Assembly: GCF_004299785.2 (NCBI RefSeq) | Contig: NZ_CP036246.2 | Coordinates: 930,001-994,000 of the forward strand | DNA: 64,000 nucleotides | Reading direction: 5' to 3' | DNA from: Arcobacter porcinus | GTDB taxonomy: Bacteria; Campylobacterota; Campylobacteria; Campylobacterales; Arcobacteraceae | Part shown: piece by piece, positions 51,251 to 61,572 of the stretch | Layout: every line of letters begins with the position of its first letter | How positions within the stretch are numbered: the first letter of the stretch is position 1 | Position numbers and translations under genes: made by a program | The notes under the pieces: model-generated | Told to the model about the DNA's origin: nothing | The model's input: only the letters and a program-made list of their open reading frames with translations | Database searches by the model: none

Positions 51251-52113
51251 TATATCTCCTTTTTTTCTTTAAATTTTAGAGTAAATCCTCTATCAAAATT
51301 TTCATAATCTTTATAAAAACTATGAAATTCTACATTAAACTCTTTAAAATACTCTTCTAAACTAGCTTTTTGATCATATCCCATCTCACAAAGTAAATAT
51401 GGAATATCTCTTTTACTCGTCTCTTTTATAATACTTTTAAGAAGTTCATCTCCAATAACTCCTCCAAAAAGTGCATTTTTTGGTTCAAATTCTACATTTT
51501 TTGGCAATTTATAAGAGTCTTTTATATATGGTGGATTTGAAACTACCATAAAAAAATCATCTTTTTCAATATTTGTAAATAAATCACTATCTATAAACTC
51601 TATTTTATTACTCACAGAAAATTTATCTGCATTTCTTTGTGCAAGTTTTAAGGCTTTTGGATTAATATCAACAGCTACTATCTTAATATTTTCAATTAAA
51701 AGTGCCAACATAGTAGATATTATTCCACTTCCTGTACCTATTTCTAATACTTTTAAGACCTTTTCTTTATATTTATCACTATTTTCTAGCTCTTTTTCAA
51801 TAATTTCTTTTGCATTTTCAACTAATATCTCAGTTTCTGGTCTTGGAATTAGAACTCCATCTTCAACAATAAAACTTTCACCATAAAAACTAGCTCTTTT
51901 TATAATATATTCCAAGGGATATCCACTAGCTCTTTTTTTTATCAATTCTTGAAGTTCTTTCTCTTTTGTATATGGCTTATCATAGTTAAGATGTAGCCAA
52001 ATAACATTCTTTTCCAATAAATACATAATTAGTATCTCAACTTCTTTAGCTGGAATATGTGTAACTTCTTTTAATTCTGATGTGTATTTTCTTACACACT
52101 CTTTTATTGTCAT
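51250..52113 (-). CDS. prmC: Release factor glutamine methyltransferase
   Basis: N5-methylates the GGQ glutamine of RF1/RF2. A 287-residue protein with N-terminal helical domain and a class I methyltransferase domain: motif I VLEIGTGSGIIS near 121-132 and the diagnostic VVSNPPYI near 186-193. It lies 10 bp after hemW-like and is coupled to the M3 peptidase gene by one base. Confidence 0.92.
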   Translation of the reverse strand: MTIKECVRKYTSELKEVTHIPAKEVEILIMYLLEKNVIWLHLNYDKPYTKEKELQELIKKRASGYPLEYIIKRASFYGESFIVEDGVLIPRPETEILVENAKEIIEKELENSDKYKEKVLKVLEIGTGSGIISTMLALLIENIKIVAVDINPKALKLAQRNADKFSVSNKIEFIDSDLFTNIEKDDFFMVVSNPPYIKDSYKLPKNVEFEPKNALFGGVIGDELLKSIIKETSKRDIPYLLCEMGYDQKASLEEYFKEFNVEFHSFYKDYENFDRGFTLKFKEKKEI

Positions 52114-52123
52114 TTTTAACCTT

Positions 52124-53215
52124 TTAATCTAAAATATATAATGAAATTTCATCTGCTAATAGAAAATTATTATTATAAACCCTATTATCTACTATACAAA
52201 TTCTATTTTCTTCTATTAATTCATCTATTTTTCTTAACTCTGTTTTTGTAAATAAATTTATATCAACACCAAACTTACATCTAAATCCTAATAATACTTT
52301 TTCGGCTTTTATATCTTCATCATCAAGATATTCAAAATTTTTATACAGAGGATTTTCAATATATTTTTCTATACTTTTATTTGTATATTCTCTTTTTCCA
52401 TCAATATAAGCAACGGCTCCAGCTCCAACACCTAGATACTCTTTATGACTCCAATAACCATAGTTATGCTTTGATTCAAACTTTTTATCTAAGCTAAAAT
52501 TTGCTATTTCGTATTGTTTATATCCCAATTTATCTAGATATTTAAAAAGTTCATAGCTAAGTTCTTCATCATCTATTTTTAAACTTTTTTTATTTTTTCT
52601 TAGCTCTTTTTCATGTAAGAAGAATTTTGTATCTTCTTCTATGATTAAACTATATGCACTTATATGCTCAACTTCTAAACTTTTAATTGTATCAAAATCT
52701 TCTTTTAAACTCTCAAATGTATCATCTTGCACACCATAAACTATATCACAATTAATACTATTAAAGCCTATACATTTTGCATTTTGTATAGCATTAATAG
52801 CATTAAGCATATTATGATTTCTTCCTAGAAATTTTAGTTTTTTATCATTAAAACTTTGTACACCAAAACTAACTCTATTAACACCAAAATCAAACATTGA
52901 CTTTAGCCACTCTTTTGTTGCACTATTTGGATTTGCTTCTGTTGTAACTTCACAATCTTTTTCTAAATATGGTTTTAAAAGTTCAAAAATATTTTTGTAT
53001 AGTTGTGCATCTATTGTTGAAGGTGTTCCTCCACCTATAAATACTGTTTCTAATTTTTTATTTTTATCTTTTAAATGTTTATTTATACTATCTTCAAGCC
53101 CTATTTCTAAGGCCTTCATATAATTTATTTTTTGGCTATTTTTATTTGTGTAAGAGTTAAATGCACAGTAAAAACATTTACTATCACAAAAAGGTATATG
53201 TATGTATAAAAGCAA
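52124..53215 (-). CDS. hemW: HemW-like radical SAM protein
   Basis: A 363-residue radical SAM protein. The cluster motif is CDSKCFYC near 9-16 (Cys-x3-Cys-x2-Cys) followed by AFNSY, the usual HemW context. It lacks the extra N-terminal residues of HemN, so it is more likely the heme chaperone HemW than a coproporphyrinogen dehydrogenase. Other signatures are FIGGGTPSTI and GVQSFNDKKLKFLGR. Divergent from rppH. Confidence 0.85.
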   Translation of the reverse strand: MLLYIHIPFCDSKCFYCAFNSYTNKNSQKINYMKALEIGLEDSINKHLKDKNKKLETVFIGGGTPSTIDAQLYKNIFELLKPYLEKDCEVTTEANPNSATKEWLKSMFDFGVNRVSFGVQSFNDKKLKFLGRNHNMLNAINAIQNAKCIGFNSINCDIVYGVQDDTFESLKEDFDTIKSLEVEHISAYSLIIEEDTKFFLHEKELRKNKKSLKIDDEELSYELFKYLDKLGYKQYEIANFSLDKKFESKHNYGYWSHKEYLGVGAGAVAYIDGKREYTNKSIEKYIENPLYKNFEYLDDEDIKAEKVLLGFRCKFGVDINLFTKTELRKIDELIEENRICIVDNRVYNNNFLLADEISLYILD

Positions 53216-53270
53216 TTTTTAATCCTATATTATATAAAATATCGGGCTAATTATAAGGAAAAATATATTT

Positions 53271-53762
53271 ATGACTAATAAAGAAGAGAATGAATCAGAG
53301 AAAAAAAATTTAAGACCAAATGTAGCAGCAATTATTTTGTCATCAAGATATCCTGAAAAATGTGAGATTTTTATAGCTTCAAGAGTAGATGTTTCAAATG
53401 CTTGGCAATTTCCTCAAGGTGGAATTGACGAAGGTGAGAGTTCAAAAGAGGCACTTTTTAGAGAGCTTGAAGAAGAGATAGGAACAAAAGATGTAGAAAT
53501 AATTGCAGAGTATCCAGATTGGGTATCTTATTTATTTCCTCCTGTTATTGCAAAAAAGATGTATCCATATGATGGGCAAAAACAAAAATATTATTTAGTT
53601 AAATTAAAACAAGGAGCAAAAATAGATATAAATACTGATATTCCAGAGTTTAGTGAATATAAATTTGTATCTATAAAAGATATTTATGAACATATAACAT
53701 TTTTTAAAAGAACTGTTTATAAACAGGTGTTAAAGTATTTTAAGCAAGAGGGATATATTTAA
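53271..53762 (+). CDS. rppH: RNA pyrophosphohydrolase
   Basis: Nudix hydrolase that converts the 5' triphosphate end of mRNA to a monophosphate and starts its decay. It has 163 residues with the Nudix box GIDEGESSKEALFRELEEEI (about 55-74). The WQFPQGGI just before it is the RppH/IalA hallmark. It begins the lysC-hobA-holB-folP group, 15 bp from lysC. Confidence 0.9.
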   Translation: MTNKEENESEKKNLRPNVAAIILSSRYPEKCEIFIASRVDVSNAWQFPQGGIDEGESSKEALFRELEEEIGTKDVEIIAEYPDWVSYLFPPVIAKKMYPYDGQKQKYYLVKLKQGAKIDINTDIPEFSEYKFVSIKDIYEHITFFKRTVYKQVLKYFKQEGYI

Positions 53763-53777
53763 AAAGGAAAAGGGTAA

Positions 53778-54989
53778 ATGTTAAAGGTATTAAAATTTGG
53801 TGGTACAAGCGTTGGAACATTAGAAAGAATTTCAAATGTTGCACAAATTATTAAAAAAATAAAAGATGAAGGTCATGATGTTATAGCTATTGTTTCAGCT
53901 ATGAGTGGAGAGACTAATAAATTAATAGAGTATGCAGAATATTATAGTAAAACTCCAGAACCAAGAGAACTTGATATGCTTTTAAGTTCTGGTGAAAGAG
54001 TTACTTCAGCTCTACTTTCTATTGCATTAAATAGCTTGGGATACAAAACAACTTCTATGACAGGAAGAGAAGCTGGAATTTTAACAACAGATTCTCACAC
54101 TAAAGCAAAAATTGAAGATATTGATACAACAAAAATGAGAAATGCCTTAAATGAAGGTAATATAATAATTGTTGCAGGTTTCCAAGGAGTTACAAAAGAT
54201 GGCTCAAGAGTTACTACTTTAGGTAGAGGTGGAAGTGATTTATCTGCTGTTGCAATTGCAGGTGCAATAAAAGCAGATGTTTGTGAAATTTATACAGATG
54301 TTGATGGTATTTATACAACAGATCCAAGAATTGAGCCAAAAGCAAAAAAACTTGAAAAAATCTCTTATGATGAGATGTTAGAGCTTGCAAGTTTAGGTGC
54401 AAAAGTTTTACAAAACAGATCAGTAGAGATGGCAAAAAAACTTAATGTAAATTTAGTATCAAGAAGTAGCTTCACTCCAGAAGTTGAAGGTACATTAATA
54501 ACAAATGAAGAGGAAATAATGGAAAAACCAATTGTAAGTGGAATAGCTTTAGATAGAAATCAAGTTAGAGTAGGAATGTATGGTGTTATTGATAAACCAG
54601 GTGTTGCAAGTAAAATATTTACAGCTCTTGCTGATGCAAATATAAATGTTGATATGATAGTTCAAACAAGAGGACTTGATGGAACTACTGATTTAGATTT
54701 TACTGTACCAACAAATGAGTTAGAAATTTGTAAAAAAGTTATGGAACAATTTAAAGCTGAAGCTAAAAACATTGATTACAATGAAGCAATTTGCAAAGTT
54801 TCAATAGTTGGTGTTGGTATGAAATCAAATACAGGAGTTGCTTCAAAAGCATTTACAGCTTTAGCAAATGAGAATATCAATATTAGAATAATCTCTACAA
54901 GTGAGATAAAAATATCTATGATTATAGATGAAAAATATGCAGAATTAGCTGTAAGATCACTACATGATGCTTATAATTTGGATAAATAA
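53778..54989 (+). CDS. lysC: Aspartate kinase
   Basis: First step of the Lys/Thr/Met/DAP pathway. A 403-residue monofunctional enzyme: kinase domain starting VLKFGGTSVGT, with TLGRGGSDLSAVAIA near 155-169 and TDVDGIYTTDPR near 175, then two ACT domains (about 265-400) for feedback by lysine/threonine. It is followed by hobA after 2 bp, the order known from Helicobacter. Confidence 0.95.
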   Translation: MLKVLKFGGTSVGTLERISNVAQIIKKIKDEGHDVIAIVSAMSGETNKLIEYAEYYSKTPEPRELDMLLSSGERVTSALLSIALNSLGYKTTSMTGREAGILTTDSHTKAKIEDIDTTKMRNALNEGNIIIVAGFQGVTKDGSRVTTLGRGGSDLSAVAIAGAIKADVCEIYTDVDGIYTTDPRIEPKAKKLEKISYDEMLELASLGAKVLQNRSVEMAKKLNVNLVSRSSFTPEVEGTLITNEEEIMEKPIVSGIALDRNQVRVGMYGVIDKPGVASKIFTALADANINVDMIVQTRGLDGTTDLDFTVPTNELEICKKVMEQFKAEAKNIDYNEAICKVSIVGVGMKSNTGVASKAFTALANENINIRIISTSEIKISMIIDEKYAELAVRSLHDAYNLDK

Positions 54990-54991
54990 AA

Positions 54992-55543
54992 GTGCAAGAA
55001 TTTTTAAATTGGACTGTTGATTTAATTAGACAAGATAAAGTTATATCACCTTGGCTAGAGGAGAAAAAGTTTGAATGGGCTCCTTTAGTTTCAAAAAACA
55101 TAACTAATATTTTAGATAGAAACTACTCTGTACTTATTGTTACAGATAGTGATAGAGAGTGGTTTTTAAACTATATTTTGTCAAATATTAATTTGGCAAA
55201 ATATAACAGACCTTATCTTCCTTTTTATGATTTTAGAGCATTTTTTAAAAATATAAATAGTGTAAGATCTGAAGATGATATTCAAAATATAAAAGATATG
55301 TTAAAAATATCTTTTCCTTCTGGATATTGTTTTTGGTATATTGGTAAATCTCAAGATCCAAAAGCAACTTTTGCAAAAATCACAAAAAGTTCATTTTTAT
55401 GGATTTTTGATGAAGAGAGACAAGGTGCAATAAACTTAAAATCAAATGATGATGAGTTAGATATAAAACTTTTACAAATGTTTAGACTATATAATAAAAC
55501 TTTAAGTGCTGCACTTTTTGCTCAAATAAATGTGGAGAATTAA
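54992..55543 (+). CDS. hobA: DnaA-binding replication regulator HobA
   Basis: A 183-residue SIS-fold protein that binds DnaA and helps to build the orisome in Campylobacterota. It matches by size and by the lysC-hobA-holB-folP order of H. pylori HP1229-HP1232. Visible parts include FLNWTVDLIRQDKVISPWLE at the N-terminus and FLWIFDEERQGAINL near 132. The start is GTG, 2 bp after lysC. The identification rests on context and overall length more than on a catalytic motif. Confidence 0.82.
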   Translation: MQEFLNWTVDLIRQDKVISPWLEEKKFEWAPLVSKNITNILDRNYSVLIVTDSDREWFLNYILSNINLAKYNRPYLPFYDFRAFFKNINSVRSEDDIQNIKDMLKISFPSGYCFWYIGKSQDPKATFAKITKSSFLWIFDEERQGAINLKSNDDELDIKLLQMFRLYNKTLSAALFAQINVEN

Positions 55544-55545
55544 TT

Positions 55546-56169
55546 TTGCATCCTTTAAAAAGATCATCTATTTTAGTTGTAAACAGTGTTGAAACAGCAT
55601 TAGATGAAATTTTAAAGTTCTATCCAAGTCACTATACAAGAGTTATAAAAAATAGTGAGAAAAGTGAATTTCAAATTTTAGATGCACAAAATGCTCTAAA
55701 AGAGGCATATATTGCTACAAATGAAACAAAATATATTTTTTTATGTGGTTCAACTTTTAGAACAGAAGCACAAAACTCTCTACTAAAAGTTCTTGAAGAG
55801 CCACCCTTAAATATTGTTTTTATCCTTTTAGTTGAATCAAAAAGTTCAATTTTACCTACAATTCACTCAAGGCTTCTATATAAAAATCTAAAAACAACTC
55901 ATATAGAAAATGATTTAGATTTAAATATTAAACATTTAGATTTAAAAACTTTATATAACTTTATTAAAGAGAATCAAAGAATTTCAAAAGAAGATGCAAT
56001 AAAGCTTGTATCTAAGATACTTTTAAAAATAAATGAAGATAAAGTATCTTTAGGAAAAAAAGAACTTGATAATTTTAATAAATCTATATCTCTTCTAGAA
56101 CTGAATTCAAGACCAATAAATGTTTTGACTCACCTACTTCTATCTATTTTAGAAAAAGATCAAAAATGA
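55546..56169 (+). CDS. holB: DNA polymerase III subunit delta' (short form)
   Basis: A 207-residue clamp-loader subunit. It starts with TTG 2 bp after hobA. YIFLCGSTFRTEAQNSLLKVLEEPP near 62-85 holds the delta'/gamma family hallmark (RTEAQNSLLKVLEEPP), followed by VESKSSILPTIHSRL. It is much shorter than E. coli HolB (334) and lacks a P-loop, as in other Campylobacterota. It overlaps folP by 4 bp. Confidence 0.85.
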   Translation: MHPLKRSSILVVNSVETALDEILKFYPSHYTRVIKNSEKSEFQILDAQNALKEAYIATNETKYIFLCGSTFRTEAQNSLLKVLEEPPLNIVFILLVESKSSILPTIHSRLLYKNLKTTHIENDLDLNIKHLDLKTLYNFIKENQRISKEDAIKLVSKILLKINEDKVSLGKKELDNFNKSISLLELNSRPINVLTHLLLSILEKDQK

Positions 56170-57305
56170 ATATATATAAATTAAATTTAGAAAAAATTGA
56201 TGACTTTTTAAAAAATTTAGATTGTGATATTGGTGGAGTTAAAATTATGTCTAAAAAGGCAAAAATTCATACTCTATTTATAAAAAATATACATGTTGGT
56301 GCTGCAAATATTTTAAAACAAGATGCCTTATCTATTGGAGCTGATTTAGCAGTTCCTGAAGGTGTTGTTATTGCAAAAGATAAATATGTGGATGCTTTAT
56401 TGATTGGAAATACAAAACATCTTGAAATTTTAAGTAAAAAAGAGTTGGCTCAACCTTTTGGATTAAAAGATTTGGCAAAAAATCTAAAAAAATTTATACA
56501 AAAAGAGAATTATGAAACTAAAATAATGGGTATTTTAAACCTAAACATTGACTCTTTTTTTGATAAAAGCAGAACAAAAGAGAGTGAAGTTTTAGAAAAA
56601 ATATTAGTTCAAATAGAAGATGGTGCAAATATTATTGATATTGGTGCTGTTTCAAGTCGTCCAGGAAGTATTTATGCAGGAGAAGATGAAGAGTTAAGAA
56701 GAGTTAAAAATACAGCTGATTTAATATATAAACATAAACTTTATGAAAAAGTGGATTTTTCAATAGATTCATACTCTCCTAAAACAATAGATTATGTTTT
56801 AAATTGTGGATTTAAAATTGTAAATGATATTACAGGTTTACAAAACGATGAAGTTTGTAAACTTATTTCAAAATATGATGCAAAAGCTGTTATTATGCAT
56901 ATGCAAAATGATCCAACAAATATGCAAAATGATCCAAAATATGATGATTTAATTATTGAAATTGATAGTTTTTTTGAAGAAAGAGTAAAAAAAGCTGAAA
57001 GTTTTGGAATAAAAGATTTAATTCTAGATGTTGGTATTGGTTTTGGGAAGAATTTAGAACATAATCTACTTTTACTTAAAAACTTAGAACACTTTAAACA
57101 TTTTGGATATGAACTATTAATTGGTGCTAGTAGAAAATCTATGATTGATATGATAACTCCTAGTTCTATTGAAAATAGACTTAGTGGAACACTAGCAATT
57201 CACCTTGAATCACTTAGAAATGGTGCTTCAATTATAAGATGTCATGATGTTAAAGAGCATTTTCAAGCAATTAAAGTTTTTGAAGCGATAAATAGTATAA
57301 ATTAA
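56166..57305 (+). CDS. folP: Dihydropteroate synthase
   Basis: Joins pABA and the pterin pyrophosphate in folate synthesis; the target of sulfonamides. It has 379 residues: an N-terminal extension of about 115 residues typical of Campylobacterota, then the TIM-barrel with IMGILNLNIDSFFDKSR, NIIDIGAVSSRPGS, FKIVNDITGL, VIMHMQNDP and GASRKS. A duplicated NDPTNMQNDPK stretch near 248-258 is a small local repeat. It overlaps holB by 4 bp and ends the operon with an AT-rich terminator. Confidence 0.92.
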   Translation: MNIYKLNLEKIDDFLKNLDCDIGGVKIMSKKAKIHTLFIKNIHVGAANILKQDALSIGADLAVPEGVVIAKDKYVDALLIGNTKHLEILSKKELAQPFGLKDLAKNLKKFIQKENYETKIMGILNLNIDSFFDKSRTKESEVLEKILVQIEDGANIIDIGAVSSRPGSIYAGEDEELRRVKNTADLIYKHKLYEKVDFSIDSYSPKTIDYVLNCGFKIVNDITGLQNDEVCKLISKYDAKAVIMHMQNDPTNMQNDPKYDDLIIEIDSFFEERVKKAESFGIKDLILDVGIGFGKNLEHNLLLLKNLEHFKHFGYELLIGASRKSMIDMITPSSIENRLSGTLAIHLESLRNGASIIRCHDVKEHFQAIKVFEAINSIN

Positions 57306-57318
57306 ATATACTATTTAT
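57288..57318. terminator. Bidirectional AT-rich terminator between folP and tyrA
   Basis: ATAAATAGTATA (57288-57299) pairs perfectly with TATACTATTTAT (57307-57318) over a 7-nt loop. It overlaps the ends of the two convergent genes. Confidence 0.55.
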
Positions 57319-58145
57319 AAAATTTCATGTAAAGTATTTGCCTTTCTCATCCAATCTTCAAGTTCATCATATCTTTCATCTTCAATCATCTTTTTTGCCC
57401 TACTCATCTGTTCTTCAAAAGATTTTATAGATTCAAGCATATTTTCTCTATTTTGCTTAAAAATATCTCCCCACATTCGTGGACTTGATTTTGCAATTCT
57501 ACTCATATCTTTAAATCCACCAGCTGCAAGAGCGATAATCTCTTTAGGATTTTGATAACTCATAACAGTATTTGCAAGTGAAAATGAGATTAAATGTGGG
57601 AGATGCGATATATAACAAGCATTAATATCATGCTCTTTACTATCCATAACAACAATTCTCATACCTATTTCTTGGAAAATTTTAAATGCTCTATTTACAT
57701 GTTTATTTTCATTATCTTCTAAATCACATAAAACTACTGTTTTACCTTCATATAAATTGTCTATTGATGCTCTTGGTCCAGATTTCTCTGTTCCTGTCAT
57801 TGGATGTGCTGCTATAAAGTTTTTTCTAATTTTTGCTGGAATATTTTTAACAATATACTCTTTTGTTGAACCCATATCAATAATTGTCTTATCACTTTCT
57901 ATATCTAAAAAGTCTGGAAACATAGAGATAATAGCATCAACAGGTATAGAAAGAATTATAATATCACAAACTTTTTTTAAAGTTTGAAGATCAACTAATT
58001 CATCAACTAAACCTAACTCTTCTATCTCTTTTTTATTTTTTCCACTATTTGTAAAACCATATACTTTACTTGCAATTCCATATCTTTTTACAGCTTTTGC
58101 AAAAGATCCACCCATTAGTCCTAAACCAACTATTCCAATATTCAA
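57315..58145 (-). CDS. tyrA: Prephenate dehydrogenase
   Basis: Converts prephenate to 4-hydroxyphenylpyruvate in tyrosine synthesis. A 276-residue monofunctional TyrA with N-terminal GIVGLGLMGGSFA nucleotide-binding loop, SIPVDAI, AAHPMTGTEKSGP near 114-126 and HLPHLISFSLA near 180. Divergent from bamA. Confidence 0.9.
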   Translation of the reverse strand: MNIGIVGLGLMGGSFAKAVKRYGIASKVYGFTNSGKNKKEIEELGLVDELVDLQTLKKVCDIIILSIPVDAIISMFPDFLDIESDKTIIDMGSTKEYIVKNIPAKIRKNFIAAHPMTGTEKSGPRASIDNLYEGKTVVLCDLEDNENKHVNRAFKIFQEIGMRIVVMDSKEHDINACYISHLPHLISFSLANTVMSYQNPKEIIALAAGGFKDMSRIAKSSPRMWGDIFKQNRENMLESIKSFEEQMSRAKKMIEDERYDELEDWMRKANTLHEIL

Positions 58146-58249
58146 AATATATTCCTTAATCTTTTTAAAATGAGCGAAAGTATAGCCTATTTTAGATTTA
58201 TGTAAACTATTTTTGGGTATATTATTGCTTTATTTTTTAAAGGATTTTT

Positions 58250-60505
58250 TTGAAGAAATTTATTATTTTATTTATTTTTATAACATCTTCACTTAATGCA
58301 ACAGTGATAAAGTCTATCGAGTATGTAGGTTCAAGCAGGATATCTGATCAAAGTCTTTCTGAGATTATTGATATTAAAGTTGATGAAGTTTTAGATGAAA
58401 ATAAATTAAATGATGCTTTAAAAAAATTTTATAGTTTTTATTATTTTGAAGATATCTATATAGAACTTATTGATGGAAATATTAAATTTATATTTAAAGA
58501 GAAACCATCTATTGCAAAGGTTGATATAAAAGGTTATAAAACAAGAGCTGAAGAGAAAGATGCAATAAAAAAAATTATTAAACTAAACAAAGGTTCAATG
58601 TATAGCCCAAAAAAAGTTAAAGAAGCAAAAAAAATTCTTCTTGAAATTTTAGAACAAGAGGGATATATAAACTCTGTTGTAGAAGTTGATATTGAAAAAT
58701 TAAATGATAACTCAATTAGTATTGTTATAAATGTTAATAAAGGTGATGAAATCATCATAAAAGAACAAAATTTTTATGGTGCAAAAAAACTAAATGTAGA
58801 GCATTTTAATACTGTTTTGGCAAATAGAGAGCAACAATGGTTCTCTTGGTGGTTTGGAAGAAGTAATGGTGAGCTAAAAATTGATCAATTAAAGTATGAT
58901 TCAAGAAGAGTAAATGATTTATACTATGAAAAAGGTTTTCTTGATGCAATTGTAAAAGAGCCTTATATGAGTATTGATTTTGCATCAAATCAAGCAAAAA
59001 TGAGCTTTTTTATAAGCGAAGGTGAAACTTATACAGTAAATGATATAAAAATTTTTGCTGATGCTTCAATTGTGGATATAGATAAACTACATGCAAATTT
59101 AAAAATAGAAAAAAATGATATTTTTAATATTGCAAAACTAAGAAAAGATCAAGAATATATAAAAACTCAAATCGCGAACAAAGGTTATGCTTATGCTGAA
59201 GTTATGTTTGATCTTAAAAAAGATGAACAAACTCATAAAGTTGATGTAATATTCAATGCAATTCCAGGTAAAAAAGTTTATATAAATGATGTAAAAATTT
59301 CTGGAAATAGTAGAACTCTTGATAGAGTTATAAGAAGAAATGTTCTTTTAGCACCTAAAGAGTTATATAATCTTACAGATATTAATGATTCAAAAAATAG
59401 ATTAAAAAGAACTGGTTTTTTTGAGAATGTTATTTTAGAAGAGAAAAGAGTAAGTGAAGATAAAATGGACTTACTTGTTAAAGTAACAGAAGCACCAACA
59501 GGAAGCTTAATGCTTGGTGGTGGATATGGTTCTTATGATAAATTTATGATTAATGGGTCAATTAGTGACTCAAATATTTTTGGAAGTGGTTTAAGACTTG
59601 CTTTAAGTGCTGATATTTCAAAAAGATCAAATGTTTATGAATTAAGTCTTTCAAATCCAGCTATTAATGATAGTGATTATAATGGAAGTCTTACAGCATT
59701 TAGAAGAGATTACGAAATTAGAAAAAGTATGTATGATGAAGAACTTAAAAGTAAAGGTTTCTCTTTAGGTATTGGAAAAGAGATTTTTAGAAACACTTAT
59801 CTAGGTGCTACATTTAGCCTTGACTTTATTGAAGAGACTTATAAATATAATTCTGGAGAAAAAGAAAAGATTATAGCATCTAGAAAATTACCTTATGAAG
59901 ATCAAGATTATACAAATAGTTCTATAACTCCTTATATAAATTTTGATAATACAAATGATTACTATTTTCCTACAAGTGGAGTTAGAGCTAATTTTTCTGT
60001 TGAATATGCTGGAGTTGGTGGAGATTCAAAATATATAAAACCAAGTACAAATATTAGATATTTTTACTCTTTAGAAGATTTATTAGATCTTGATTGGGTA
60101 TTTAGATTAAAAACTCAAGCAAGAGTTATTATTGATAATGGTCAAATTAATCAAGGAGATTCACTATATCTTGGAGGTCCTAGAACTTTAAGAGGATATA
60201 AATCTTATGCCTTCCCTAGAAATGAGGATGGAGTTAGACAAAATCCTTATAAAAAAATGTGGTCAAATAGTGCTGAAATAAGCTTTCCTTTAATCCCTAG
60301 TGCTAAAATGAGATGGGGAGCATTTATTGACTATGCTATGATTGGTCAAAATAATTTTGATGATATTACAAGAGCTGGTACAGGAATTTTACTTGAATGG
60401 ATCTCTCCTATGGGACCTTTACAGTTGATTTTTGCTAAACCACTTATGAAAGAAGATGGTGATGAAACATCTTCTTTTGAATTTTCAATTGGAGCAACTT
60501 TTTAA
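58250..60505 (+). CDS. bamA: Outer-membrane protein assembly factor BamA
   Basis: Central subunit of the BAM complex. It has 751 residues: signal peptide (MKKFIILFIFITSSLNA), five POTRA domains (about 20-410) and a 16-stranded barrel with the conserved VRGF-like motif in GPRTLRGYKSY near 643. It ends in FEFSIGATF with terminal Phe. The start codon is TTG (58250), preceded by AAAGGA. One base separates its stop from mqnC. Confidence 0.93.
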   Translation: MKKFIILFIFITSSLNATVIKSIEYVGSSRISDQSLSEIIDIKVDEVLDENKLNDALKKFYSFYYFEDIYIELIDGNIKFIFKEKPSIAKVDIKGYKTRAEEKDAIKKIIKLNKGSMYSPKKVKEAKKILLEILEQEGYINSVVEVDIEKLNDNSISIVINVNKGDEIIIKEQNFYGAKKLNVEHFNTVLANREQQWFSWWFGRSNGELKIDQLKYDSRRVNDLYYEKGFLDAIVKEPYMSIDFASNQAKMSFFISEGETYTVNDIKIFADASIVDIDKLHANLKIEKNDIFNIAKLRKDQEYIKTQIANKGYAYAEVMFDLKKDEQTHKVDVIFNAIPGKKVYINDVKISGNSRTLDRVIRRNVLLAPKELYNLTDINDSKNRLKRTGFFENVILEEKRVSEDKMDLLVKVTEAPTGSLMLGGGYGSYDKFMINGSISDSNIFGSGLRLALSADISKRSNVYELSLSNPAINDSDYNGSLTAFRRDYEIRKSMYDEELKSKGFSLGIGKEIFRNTYLGATFSLDFIEETYKYNSGEKEKIIASRKLPYEDQDYTNSSITPYINFDNTNDYYFPTSGVRANFSVEYAGVGGDSKYIKPSTNIRYFYSLEDLLDLDWVFRLKTQARVIIDNGQINQGDSLYLGGPRTLRGYKSYAFPRNEDGVRQNPYKKMWSNSAEISFPLIPSAKMRWGAFIDYAMIGQNNFDDITRAGTGILLEWISPMGPLQLIFAKPLMKEDGDETSSFEFSIGATF

Positions 60506-60506
60506 T

Positions 60507-61568
60507 ATGAAAATAGATTTTACAAAAAGATTAACAAATGAAGAAGCAGTTTACTTAATAAAAAATGCTCCTTTATTAGAACTTGCAAAATTAGCAAGTG
60601 ATAAAAAACTTGAATTACACCCTGAAAAACTAACAACTTTTATAGTAGATAGAAATATAAACTATACAAATGTATGCTGGGTAGATTGTAAATTTTGTGC
60701 CTTTTACAGACACAAAAAAGATGATGACTCTTATGTTTTAAAATTTGATGAAATAGATAAAAAAATAGATGAGCTTCTTGCTATTGGTGGGACTCAAATT
60801 CTTTTTCAAGGTGGAGTTCATCCAAATTTAAAAATTGATTATTATGAAGATTTAGTATCTCATATAAACACAAAATATCCTCAAATAACTATTCATGGCT
60901 TCTCTTCAATAGAGATTGATTTTATAGCAAGAGTTTCAAGAATATCAAAAAAAGAGGTTTTACAAAGACTTCAAGCAAAAGGTTTAAGCTCTGTTCCAGG
61001 TGCTGGAGCTGAAATTTTAAGTGATAGAGTAAGAGATATAATTGCTCCAAAAAAACTTGATTCTAAAGAGTGGCTACAAGTTCATGAAGATGCTCACTCT
61101 ATTGGTATGAAAACAACTGCAACAATGATGTTTGGAACAGTTGAAACAGATGAAGAGATAGTAAAACATTTTGAATATATCAGAGATTTACAAGATAAAA
61201 CAGGTGGGTTTAGGGCTTTTATAATGTGGAGTTTCCAAGGGGAAAACACAGAACTATTAAAAGAACATCCAGAGATAAAACCTCAATCATCAAATAGATA
61301 TTTAAGACTTCTTGCAGTTGCAAGACTTTATTTAGATAATTTCCAAAATCTACAAAGTTCTTGGGTAACGCAAGGTTCATATATTGGGCAAATGGCTCTT
61401 AAATTTGGTGCAAATGATTTAGGAAGTACGATGATGGAAGAGAATGTTGTAAAAGCTGCAGGTGCTGCAAATAGAATGAATCAAGACGAAATGATAAGAT
61501 TAATAAAAGACATTGGAGAGATCCCAGCTAAAAGAGATACTGCTTATAATATTTTAGAGAGATTTTAG
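60507..61568 (+). CDS. mqnC: Cyclic dehypoxanthinyl futalosine synthase (menaquinone, futalosine route)
   Basis: Radical SAM enzyme that makes cyclic dehypoxanthine futalosine. From the ATG at 60507, 1 bp after the bamA stop, the protein has 353 residues; an in-frame ATG at 60456 lies inside bamA. The cluster motif is NVCWVDCKFCAF (Cys-x3-Cys-x2-Cys, about 54-65). GGTQILFQGGVHPNL and GAGAEILSDRVR are typical of MqnC rather than MqnE. Confidence 0.92.
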   Translation: MKIDFTKRLTNEEAVYLIKNAPLLELAKLASDKKLELHPEKLTTFIVDRNINYTNVCWVDCKFCAFYRHKKDDDSYVLKFDEIDKKIDELLAIGGTQILFQGGVHPNLKIDYYEDLVSHINTKYPQITIHGFSSIEIDFIARVSRISKKEVLQRLQAKGLSSVPGAGAEILSDRVRDIIAPKKLDSKEWLQVHEDAHSIGMKTTATMMFGTVETDEEIVKHFEYIRDLQDKTGGFRAFIMWSFQGENTELLKEHPEIKPQSSNRYLRLLAVARLYLDNFQNLQSSWVTQGSYIGQMALKFGANDLGSTMMEENVVKAAGAANRMNQDEMIRLIKDIGEIPAKRDTAYNILERF

Positions 61569-61572
61569 TACA